Assembly (NCBI GenBank): GCA_965644295.1
Contig: CBFFRP010000363.1
Location: 434,001 to 498,000, forward strand
Direction: 5' to 3'
DNA: 64,000 nt
From: Paraphysomonas bandaiensis
Lineage: Eukaryota; Chrysophyceae
The notes below the pieces were generated by a model, which saw nothing but the letters and a program-made list of their open reading frames with translations, did not search any database and was not told where the DNA came from. Positions 25,929 to 36,800 of this stretch are shown here, one piece after another; position 1 is the first letter of the stretch, and every line of letters starts with the position of its first letter. Position numbers and translations under genes: made by a program.

Positions 25929-26740
25929 TTACCTCCTTCTGCTTCGATCTGCATTGTTCAGTAGTATGATTAATAATAATATCTCTTTTTGAACAGTAAC
26001 GACACTTCTTCTTCGACGAAGTAGACACTCTCTCCTTCTTGCGAGGCTTGTCAGTGTAATTCACCTTCTCCGTAATCCTTCGCTTCTTGTCGAGGATTCG
26101 TCTTCCAGCCTTCGCGTCATCGAATTGTTCTATCTTCTTAGATAACACCTCATATGTAATATCATCAGGCAATAAATACAGAGCACAATTCAATGATTTA
26201 TATTCCTCGTTAACTAGGCCTTCCTGTAGACGACTGATTTTTGAAATTTCCGTTACCGATTGATTCAGCGCCTGAAGTTCTCGGAGTAACAGCTCAAAGC
26301 GCCGCACATAATCCTTTGCGGTTTCATCCGGCTGCATTCAAATGACCCGTACTGGGTTAGTAGGTCTCCTATCTTATTTTGCTTCCCGCCTTCAGAACAA
26401 GATTTCAGAGTCTTAATCTCTGATTTCCTTCCTCTGCTTTGAACTCCTTATGTTTCAGATGAAACTTCTGGAGTGCCTTCGGGGATCGCTTCACCGCTTC
26501 CCTGCAGTACAAATATTCGATACCATTGGCCTTCTAGTAAACCTTTCACCGCTTGCTTGCATGGCTTTGCCTCGATCTTGTTCAACGCTTCCGAAATCCT
26601 CCTCTGTTCCTTGTGCATCAAGAACGTCTCGAAGTCTTCAATCTATTGGTCGACGTTGTTCTCGTCGAACCATGGTACATTGACTCTATCCTCCTTCTCT
26701 CCTCCGCATTTGCTACCATATTGACTATTGGTAATTTCAA
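25918..26740 (-). pseudogene. Decayed LTR-retrotransposon gag
   Basis: The minus-strand frame 26337-25918 codes for a gag-like polypeptide: DETAKDYVRRFELLLRELQ, then SRLQEGLVNEEYKSL, then a zinc-knuckle-like CRYCSKRDIIINHTTEQC (C-x2-C-x8-H-x4-C). Upstream, about 26740-26450 on the same strand, a second frame (WFDENNV...IEDFETFL, then ISEALNKIEAKPCKQAVKGL) looks like the gag N-terminal half, but stops and a frame change separate the two. No protease, reverse transcriptase, integrase or LTR is seen, so this is a fragment. Assignment to Ty3 or Ty1 type is not possible from this piece. Confidence 0.65.
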
Positions 26741-27338
26741 ACAATTTAGATCGTTAAAAAGAAGTTTATAGTATTTAAACTAGATAGACTCGATTATTTT
26801 ATCATAGGAAATTATGCGTTATCATGTCGCTCAAAGACACCAACAACAAAATTTTATACTTCTTTCATCAACTTCTGATTAACTTCCGTATCTTGAACCG
26901 TCATGATACTTCAGTTTCACATTATAGCTATATAGTATATTTGACTACGTATTACAGTTTTTCACATTGTTTTCACCGTATTCTACAGTTCTACCTTAGA
27001 GAAGCATAGGTATTCCGACACTAAGATACGTGTTACAACAATACAAACTCTATTGATTTGGCGCGTATTCTTATATCCAAGATTTACGACATTTAAACGA
27101 CTCAATTTTGAACTGATATATCTGCTCAAATATACTTATTTCGGGACCTACGGCTATTTACTAGAACTTCTATGTTAAATAACTGTATTCCAATGTTATA
27201 CTATATGAAAGCAAGGCTTTACTTTGTCAACACGCAGCACACTAAGCACATGAAGTGACATGATATCAAACTGGAGTGGACGATATCTGCTTAATTTTCA
27301 AAAAATAGCCGTCTTCTCCACTGGTGAAAGGTGTACTA
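26741..27338. other. Intergenic, nothing recognised
   Basis: About 600 bp of AT-rich sequence between the gag relic and the end of the FAIM1-like/PX/PDZ gene. Short ORFs have no motifs. Confidence 0.3.
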
Positions 27339-29640
27339 TTAGAGACTCTCTGAGTCATTTGGGCGAGAATGTCCAACAGAAGTTTCCGCAAACGCCCCCA
27401 TATCACTGTCATGTTAAAAAGTATGAGCACCAAAACACCATCATGCATATCATATTATCTATCACACTGAGAAAGTAAACAATATAATTAGCAAGCGAAA
27501 TCTCAACAGCTAATAATCTTTCTTTCATATTTAAAAAGAGTGTATAGCGCACCTGACATCTCCTGAAAAAGAAGGTAGATGTCTCTGTTCCCGATCCACT
27601 CTGTCATCTGCGTTGTCGCTTTTCCAAGGTTGCAAGTTGCTGTCCCTATATTCAGTCTGACTGGAGTGCGAACATGCCAACGCCTAGACAATAGATACAT
27701 TTGAGTATTTAGAATTTTCCCTCACTTCGACAGTCACTTTGACAGTGTCATAAGTCATACAGTCTCTTCGACACATATGGCAAAGCATTGGCCCGTAAAA
27801 CATCATGCACACCACAATTCCTTAACATATAATTGTACATAGCTCCATAATATGTTGATTTCGAACACTGTTAACACACCTGAACAAAATGTACAACAAT
27901 CGGGCGCGGAAGATGTTTCAGCATTCGAACAACTCCTACAAACGTATTCGTGAGACCGTGTGTACAAGTATTTATGTGTTCAGAGTTTTTAAAAGATGTA
28001 TGCGTTCATGATAGAGTGACTTAGGCAAACACTGTTGGAGGAATGTATGGAGTATATCATCTCCGCTATATGTGCACAGTACCGTTGAATGTGAGAGATC
28101 CAGTGGAGTTTCCATTGATTTTGCTAACGATATCTCCTGCTAGTAAACCGGGGCATGTATCCGGGTTCTACATATCATCATGGGTAAACTGGAGACTGTG
28201 GGTTGAATGTAGCTCCAGCGTGTATTATATAATCGATTCGCATCTCCAATACCTGAAGCACTCACCTGCACGAATCCTATGACCGCTGGTGTGCCGGGTG
28301 AATCACATGGAATCAGAGTAACTCCAATTGTCTGTTGTGTATACACCAATGACGTCTCGCGCACCTAGAATACAAATCAGTTTCGTTCTACTATCAATAA
28401 GAAGAAAGATACTTTCTCCATGAGTCCCAAAAATGCTTTAGTTGAAGTCAGATCTGAGACATGCGGTACTCGAATCAAAGAAGATAAGTAAGCCTGAGTA
28501 CCGATTACGCGTTAAACAAGCACAGAAACAGTAATTCATCGCGTATACAACTCGAAATTCACACCATAGCTGGTTCGCTAACAACATCAGCGACTGCACC
28601 AAAGAACCATATATATAGCAACATAAAAGTAATGTAGAACAATACTACTATGCCAATATAGCTATACAGTGCTTAGTCGAGTAACACCATAATACCACCA
28701 ATTAATTACATTGTCACTGAAGTCCACAGTGTGTGTGCCTCAACATAATAGTGAACAAAAAGAGAACACGCCAAATACCCCACCTCTACATAAACTGCAG
28801 AATTGTTAATCTTACCTGCAATTGAGTCTCCCTTTCCATCAGAAATGCCGGATCATTGTGGTCCGTTACTGCAGACAAATGGGTATAATACACATCAACA
28901 ATGTACTCCAGTACTCACTCAATTTAGACTTTTTCTCTGGTAAGGAAGGCAAGCTACAGATGATGTAAGCGAAAATTGCTATGTATCAAAGAGAAATACT
29001 ATCGGCCAATTGGAATGGCGCAAAAATACATTAAGCAAGAATATATCAGACCTGGAAAGTAAATGATGCCCTTTAAAGTGATGTCTAACATCAGAGTTCA
29101 GGCTTACAAAATCCTTAAAACGCCTGGAATACAAGCGGTTATTTTTCTGGCATACTGATTCTAGTAGGTTATTTGATGTACGTCCCTATCCCACCTGTGT
29201 ACGGTATTCGTGTATCCATCAGCGAGGCGTGTAGTTTCTATCAGATACCACGTAATTTTGTCTTCGCTATACCCATCTGATCCAGATCGATGTTCAGCTA
29301 TATTGACGGTATACACCTCATCGCCTTGACTGTGAGATATCTTCTGAGTCAGTTCAACTAATTTCTCTCCTCCCACAAAACAGTCATAACTGAACCCAAA
29401 CCAGCCCACTTTCTTTATCTCTATGTACCCGGACACCCCTCTCACACAGAATAAAACTTTGTGTCCAGATTTATCCATGAACATACTGCTAGAACCGAGA
29501 GATCCGGGAATCTCCTCATGATCTAACGTGGCACTCCTAACTCCTGTTAAAGGGTCGTGATACACACTGAGGACATGAGTGGTGCCGCCCCTACTGTAGG
29601 TCCAGGTGCGAGTTAATTGGCCGTCCAATACGGATACCAT
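27339..29640 (-). CDS. FAIM1-like/PX/PDZ domain protein
   Basis: Ten exons join in phase: 29640-29195, 29123-29052, 28953-28919, 28868-28816, 28493-28413, 28364-28266, 28167-28083, 27935-27880, 27683-27553 and 27405-27339, giving 374 residues. Residues about 10-100 resemble Fas apoptotic inhibitory molecule 1, with a W-x-Y...G core and VGWFGFSYDCFVGGEKL matching the family's GFAYEYTLEINGKSL strand pair. Residues about 105-225 are a PX domain: EVYTVNI, the signature RRFKDFVSL formed across intron 1, then SLPSLPEKK, AFLMERETQLQ and AYLSSLIRVPHV. Residues about 235-315 are a PDZ domain: QTIGVTLIPC, PGLLAGDIVSKINGNS and VVRMLKHLPRPIVVHF. A Ser/Asp-rich tail follows. PX suggests phosphoinositide-directed membrane targeting and PDZ suggests C-terminal peptide binding. 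The FAIM1 assignment is the weakest of the three. Confidence 0.78.
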
Positions 29641-29736
29641 GATAGCAAATATAAGGGCGAGATATCTATCAATATCAGCCAACACACTGATACTATAGTC
29701 CACTCCACAGCAGTGTACAGCACTGTACCGGTATAC

Positions 29737-30090
29737 CTACCTACATACATACATACATACATACATACATACATACATACATACATACATACATACATAC
29801 ATACATACATACATACATACATACATACATACATACATACATACATACATACATACATACATACATACATACATACATACATACATACATACCTACCTAC
29901 CTACCTATACCTACCTACCTACCTACCTACCTACCTACCTACATACATACATACATACATACATACATACATACATACATACATACATACATACATACAT
30001 ACATACATACATACATACATACATACATACATACATACATACATACATACATACATACATACATACATACATACATACATACATACATAC
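29737..30090. repeat. TACA/TACC composite microsatellite
   Basis: About 354 bp: roughly 37 TACA units, a central block of about 14 TACC units (29889-29940, with one TATACC interruption), then roughly 37 more TACA units. It occupies most of the 520-bp space between two divergent start codons (29640 and 30160). Confidence 0.95.
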
Positions 30091-30159
30091 AGCAGAGGAT
30101 TTAGATTCGGTGGGTTGTTTGTACTTGGAGAGCATGAGGAGGGTCTCAAAACACACAGG

Positions 30160-31473
30160 ATGCTAGTGAAACCTCTCTCCCAGGTGTTACTAGCACTCTC
30201 ATGGTGTTGGATTTGTAGGGCGAAGCCATGTATTCCAGACGAAGATCAGGTGCCGTCCGCTGCGTGTGTATGTGTGTGCAGTGCGCTGATGAGCTCTGTG
30301 TAGACGTATCTCGCCATAGGCCAGGACTATCACAGCATAGGCAATTACACAGATGCTATCAAGGTGTTGCCTCATGGCGTGATGTCGTACACCTCTCTTC
30401 AGGGGATCTCAGACAGCTCATCGTCTCTGGAGGAGCCTGTGGACTACGGGGCGGGGGTTCAGTGGGCTCAGGGGCTTGCAGAGAGATACCCCACTGCATT
30501 CCTGCAACTTGGACTATGGCTTGTTGACACATGTGATCGAGTTACTGCAAGGGAGTATGACGAAGAAATCGATAAGCTAGCTTCTTTTCTTGTCGGCCTG
30601 AAAATTCCTGTTTTCCTTCGAATTGGATATGAGTTTGACTCCCAAGAAAACCATTATGACGCTCAAGACTATCAATCTGCCTTTCGCTACATTGTCGATC
30701 GATTTAGATATCTCAATGCTGATAACGTGGCCTTTGTGTGGCATGCGTCAGGATTTGCTCCAAGAGATAACTTGTCCGTTGACTCCTGGTTCCCAGGTGA
30801 TGACTATGTCGACTGGTGTGGCCTGTCCTTTTTCCAGCAACCTTACGATTGCCAGGTCTCTGTTAAGTGCATTATGAAAGATGCCGAGCGTCTGGCGAAA
30901 TTCTGTGATAAAGAGGGCATTCCACTAATGATTGCGGAGTCAACTCCATATGGAGGTATCATCGATGAAGCTGATTCATCTCACGGCCCTAATAGAGCAG
31001 GGTTTTACGGGAGTACTTGGAACCGGTGGTTTGTGCCTGTGCTGGACTTTGTGATAAATCACGACGTGAAAATGTGGAGTTACATCAACTGTAATTGGGA
31101 TTCCCAGGTTATGTGGCAAAAGCAGCGCGCGAAACATGAGCATTGGGGTGACAGTCGCATCCAAAAGTTTAAAGGAATAAAAAAACGTTGGGTAAAAGAT
31201 GTTGTGGGTAGTAATAGATTCTCTTGGGTAGTTAATAGAAGTACGGTAATTTCCGGTGAAGACGAATCCGAATCTCCACTGTTTACAGAGAGCCGCCATC
31301 GACGACCCTCTTCTAATGTGTGCAATGAGGTCGTTGTAGATGTGGCACCATACCCCTGGAAAGCTGTTATGATACTTTCTATCAGTGGCGTTGTTCTAGT
31401 TGGTGCTGGAGCGTTGTATTTGACTAAGCTGTACAGAAGAAGAATGTCAAATGAGTATGTGGTGATTGGATAG
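30160..31473 (+). CDS. GH26-like glycoside hydrolase, membrane anchored
   Basis: Two exons (30160-30265 and 30320-31473) give 419 residues. The protein begins with a signal peptide (MLVKPLSQVLLALSWCWICR). The catalytic barrel resembles GH26 (mannanase/glucanase clan A): FLRIGYEFD places a glutamate at the usual acid/base position, NVAFVWHASG and SWFPGDDYVDWCGLSFF match the family's WxxxP and YPGDxYVDwxGl segments, and GIPLMIAESTPYGG supplies the probable nucleophile glutamate. A Ser/Glu-rich stalk is followed by a transmembrane helix (AVMILSISGVVLVGAGALYL) and a short basic tail, so the enzyme is probably displayed at the cell surface or in a secretory membrane. The polysaccharide substrate is unknown. 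The signal-peptide exon is inferred from phase and a short GTGTAT..TAG intron. Confidence 0.75.
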
Positions 31474-31617
31474 TTGTATCTGCAACTAATACAGAAGTGT
31501 TTGTATATAGAAGTATTACCGTATATGATATATTGTTGCATCGTTTCATACGATGTCGATGTAGACATTTTCTGTATTTGCTCTTATTTAGCCCAAACAA
31601 ATGAGACTATGTTGTTA

Positions 31618-32494
31618 GCTCTTTTTTGCAGGCTTGCGTAACAATTAATTGGTTTTCAATTTATTGGCAATAATTGCCAATTAAATTAATTGGTTTTAAT
31701 AGTGATAATTCCAATTATTTTTATTGGAAGTTGTTGCCAATTAATTGGCTGGCTAAATTATATATAGCATCTTAAGATGTATAGCTACTGATCATAGATA
31801 TTGAAAGTCTTTTTACCAATATAGTGGCTAGTTGAATGCTAGACATACTAGTTAGACCTCTACCCATAACTAATCCGTACAAATTCCATTATCCTACTAT
31901 TTAACGCTACAGAAGCTGCGTCGCCGCATCTTAAGATGTATAGCTACTGATCATAGATACAAACTCATTATCTAGATGATGTCCGAGTACAATTTGATGA
32001 TTTAATTCGTCAGTAGTCAAAATTCAGCGTGGTAGAGAAGAAGAACTGAACCGCGCTGAAAAAGCACAGGTGCGACGCTTTTTGATAAATGATGTACTTG
32101 CACACGAAGGTGAACTCGATGAAGATAAAGATGAGGAGGAGGAGGAAGACAAGACCATTGGTTTACTTAAAGACAACCGAAAGCGCAAAAATGCACGCAT
32201 CAAACTGCCAACACAATATCGTTGCATGAAGCATTTGTATAGCACTACCAATGTTTGTGAGAGGTTGCTTAGCAGATCTAAGATTGTTATGACTGATTTT
32301 CGCAAGCGAATGACACCTAGACACCTTGAAATGTTGATGTTTCTGCGTGCAAATGGGAATCTTTGGGATGATATTATAGCAATAGAATTGAAGGCAATTA
32401 ATTGGCAATAATAGGATGCTTGTAATAATTACAATTGTTGGGCATCTGTCACCAATTAATTGCCAATTAATTCTTACGCAAGCTCATAAAGAGC
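31618..32494 (+). mobile_element. hAT-like DNA transposon relic
   Basis: The ends are imperfect inverted repeats (gctctttttt...GCTTGCGTAACAATTAATTGG at left; GCTTGCGTAAGAATTAATTGG in reverse at right), with further ttaattggcaatta motifs inside. The only coding sequence left is an open frame up to 32411 whose product has an acidic segment and then TTNVCERLLSRSK, MTDFRKRMTPRHLEML and FLRANGNLWDD. These match the C-terminal dimerisation region of hAT transposases. The catalytic core is missing. A 125-bp repeat (31802-31926) is inserted within it. Confidence 0.75.
31802..31926 (+). repeat. Dispersed repeat C inserted in the hAT relic, flanked by 33-bp direct repeats
   Basis: The insert, from ttgaaagtctttt to ctgcgtcgccg, is a shortened copy of the family also at 45745-46045 (reverse) and 50541-50735. 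It is flanked by two copies of catcttaagatgtatagctactgatcatagata (33 bp; 31769-31801 and 31928-31960), which looks like a very long target-site duplication. Confidence 0.7.
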
Positions 32495-33843
32495 AAAGTG
32501 AGTTGTTGTTAATGGAAGGGGTGTGGATGCTCATACACCCCTGGTCGCGCCAACAAGTCGAGGTAATACCAAAACCTGGTAAAGCAATTTCACCAGGTTT
32601 CATATATAAGTATTGAGTTATTATTTTACTGTAATTTGTATCTGCGAGGTTAATGATAAAGAAAAAGTCGCAAGTATAGTTGTTATTAGCAGTATTTATT
32701 GCGTTAAAAGTTGGCCCTGCTATTATTACTTGTGTTTTGTAATATCATATTCTCATATAGCTACATCTGCTTCGCTTGAGACTGCAAACGCTCCAACCGA
32801 ATAGCCTGATTTCGGATACATTGCATACGCATATAGCTATCTTTACCACTACTACTTACAGTAGTATTAGTACCTATGCTCGGAAACGACGCGGCAACAG
32901 CCGCTGGGGGCACATTGCTAGTAGGTGGAGGATCATAAGCAGGTGATGGATCATAAGCAGTTAGTACAGTGTATAGTAACAACGCACAACAATAATCAGA
33001 ACAATACCGCATATATACGACATACGACCCCGTCACCATCTTTATGAACAGTTACTGCAAACTATATATGTAGCGCCGATACGAAGTTTTGACGTAAAGA
33101 CTACTGTAACATTTACAAAAATCTTTTGCCAGGGTTCATTATACTCTGCTGGCATTAATAGGTATGATATTAAAATCTAATAAAAGGATTTTAATAGGTT
33201 TAAAAAATGATGAATACAATTATTATCATTGGTAAATGTCGCCTTTTTTGCAAGTGAATGACACAGACACCACAAAAAATTTATAAGTTTTTTGGATTTA
33301 TTTCGTCGATATGAAGTATTCGACAACGCTTGTACAAACAGTATTGATAGAGCGCTATCTAACAATAGCATTGCACTATATTGTTTCCTAGCCCTGGTAC
33401 AGACAATTCATAAGAAAAAACATATATAGTAAAAACAAGAAACACACCATCCCATCCCTATAAACTCTCAAACCTACATTTAATATAATACTATGTTATT
33501 ACGCATTGCAGTGCACCAAACAATGTGCAGCGCTTAGTATGTATAACTTACTAGGAAGAAAACAAAATATAGCATGAATAATGCTAACACGTAGTTTCCA
33601 GGAATGCTACAACCGTTTGCATCATAAGTCATGCATGGTACTGAGTGACTCTCACAGAAGAAGTAACTAAATAAGTAAGATATAACTGAAAACAACTAAT
33701 CTGAACGCTTCAATACTATGTGCATTCTTGACCTTATAAGTGATTATATAGTGTTTTAACAGTTTCATGCTAAACTCTACGTTGATTCAAAACAATTCAT
33801 CAGTAAACCTCGACTATGAAAACTGTGCTAGAGTCAGATAAAT
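32495..33843. other. Intergenic, no gene; fragment of repeat C
   Basis: AT-rich sequence with no supportable gene. About 33320-33410 carries tattgatagagcgctat...attgtttcctagccctgg, also found at about 45900-46015 and 46240-46330. The 3' end of the Tudor/MYND/UBA gene could extend into the right-hand part of this region. Confidence 0.4.
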
Positions 33844-36800
33844 TCAAAAAATCATTGAAAAACATACCGCTTGTTCGAGTATCCAATCCATTGCTTCGTT
33901 TATGTCACCACCGTGCATTCGTAATGCAGTTTCCGCCTTTGCCTCATCAATTGCAACTACTTCCGCCAGCTTCTGAATCAACTCTGCAGTAACTGAATAC
34001 ACATTTTCGTCAAAATTATATTTCACACATCAAAACCAATAAGTCAGCCACTTAACACTTACTTGGACTTCTTGTGCGCCCTGATGTGAATGGTATTACT
34101 GTTTCTCCCTCATCATCACTCTCATTCCTAATTTCTTCCTGTAGTGACACATACAATGGTGAAGTAATCGACACATTTTAGAAATGCTGAGTGACGAAAA
34201 GGAAATATATTAGCAATAGCAGCAGACAAGGTAACATTGGGTTCATCACACGAATCACATGCATTACTCATTCTATTCAATGGATAAGTTTTGGTTGCGG
34301 CACAATATACTATTCAACACTGTGCCTACCTTTCTCTCATTCCCGAAAACATCACAGCCTTTAAGTGATCCCAGACTCACAATAGGCGTCGTATCTCTAA
34401 CTAGTTTCACCCGTTCTGCTCGAATAGATTGGGCTAGAGGCTGAGGAATAGCACAGCCGTAAGCCTACAAAGAGAGAGTATATTAGCATTAAATTATAAA
34501 ACCAACTACGCCTATTGAAAGCATATACCATGAAAATAAAACAAGAAAATTAATGAAATAAATATAACCGACCAAAGAAGCAGTTGCACCACATAATGAT
34601 ATCATCATCACACAATCGGAGTAGAGACAACTCTTAGAAAGTAATCACCTGGTATGACAGAATAATGTATTCCCCGTGGCCATTTCTACCAAATGGATTC
34701 AGTATTAGAGAGCGCAGACTCTTCGTTAGCGCTGTGGCGATGTCCAACCCGAATTTCAAGTCGGGCACCCTTGAAAGACATTCTAATGTGCAGGTTACTT
34801 AAGCTTGTGGCAAATAAAATCGTATATTGACAATAGATCCATAAAAAGGTAAGTTAACTGAAAGAGAAGAGCACATAATACAAATATATCTAACATCACC
34901 TTCAAAGGAGCAATTGAGCAAAATTGCAACTGTTTTCATTGTCAACCTGGCAAATGAATATATGTAGTGAGATCATGCTCCGCACACACATATGATATTC
35001 AGAAGTAATATACCGCACTCAAAAATGCAATCTAACATAGTAAGTATGCAGATGGTACGTACACGATTTTATGCGGAACAGCACTGCTGTCTGTTCTTGG
35101 CAATTCGCGTGACATATCATATTCCAATTCAGCACCAACACCATCTGAAAAATTCCATGAGAAGTCTATTATAATTGCAAAGTATATTCACACTGAGGAC
35201 GCATGACAATATAGCATATATCACTCTATTATAGTACCTACCATTCTCATTTTCGTTGTCTAGTATAATTACACGTATATCATCAAGGCCGCCATTGATG
35301 TATACTTCTTTTCCATGCAACCCTGTGTCATGCCCTCGTACGACAGCTAGTAAAGAGTCTATTGGTGAGATTTCTACCACAATATCTTTCGTATCGCCAT
35401 CCAAAGAAATGCCAACAGTTGGAGAATTCTCTTCATGGATTGATTGGGGTACATTGTTTTGATAGATGTCGATATGACACCGTCTACCTCCAAGAGAAAG
35501 TAAACCTACATCAAAATAAATCAAGTTATATACTCAGTACCTCTGTACAGATATGGTTGATTACAGAGAATCAAAACATACGCACCCGAAAACAAGGGCA
35601 CGATATTAGATATGGAATCGTCAGAGTTGTCTCCAGAATATTGTGAAAAATAATCTGCCGAATCATCTCGTATCATAATATTGCTATCATCCAGGCGAAC
35701 AGAGACCGAAGCACCACGGCTCTCCACATTCGGCGATGTCTAATTTCGAGAGTTCAGTTCAACGAAATTAATTCAATCACGTGCAACATATATCACATCC
35801 ACTCTAATATTACCTTCGCCTCAGCAATATCTGGACTGTTACCCTTTTGTTCTATTTCACGTGAATACTCCCGCCCAATTACATATCTATCATTGTCAGT
35901 GTTAACTGGCACAAAGGTATCTGATGTTGTCATGTCATTCAGAAACCATTCCAGCGTCTTATCCGTGTTGCCATTGAATGAAGTAAGCACCATTTTTACT
36001 TCTGTACATGCAAAAATTAAGGTGAGTATTTTACTATCGAGTTACTCGGACATTTGCATTATCTATTCATCATACAACCATAATAATCATACTAAATACC
36101 ACTGATGTTTCGAAATCAGTGCCAATAGATTCCTACCATTATATGGTCTTCCGAGCGCTTCGCTCTGTTGACAAGTAAATCAGTAATAGAACACTTCAAT
36201 TGAATCAACACAGCACTGAGTATGTTCAATATACTCAAACATGTGCAGAGAGTAATACATAAAAGCATTCTATGACGATATAAAAATATTCAATGATGAG
36301 AACTTTACCAAATTTGTTGCTGCATCGGTATCGAGCACACTGTGCTCTTCTTCTGGCGGAGGAGGATAGCATCCTACTGATGTATTCTTCTGAATCAATC
36401 CCGCTCTCTTATTTTCGTAGTAAGTTTGGCTGTATGCACCTAACATCGAAACGACATAATGATATGCTTCAAGAATATCAACATATCAACATATATCGTG
36501 TTCCAAGTGTAAGGATACAGCTACGCAACAACGTGCGCACCTCTAGATGCTGGTTGTGACCAATTATTATCTTTTGGAGAAGCAGGACTAAGCCAATTTT
36601 TGTCACACATGGCTTCTTTTTCTTCTCTCAGAGAGTCTTCATAGCTGGGAGGAGGATCATTTACCTTCACATTATCAAAATGTAACCAGTCCGGGTCATC
36701 TGTGGGATTTGTATCATATTCACAGTAATCACTTCGTTACTAATACATAAGTCTAACTACTGAATACAGAAAATACTATCACTCTCTAGAAGTTTTATAC

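Noticed and set aside
29613-30303. Long frames encoding repeated HTYI or MYVC units
   Set aside because: Translation of the TACA microsatellite, which is stop-free in several frames.
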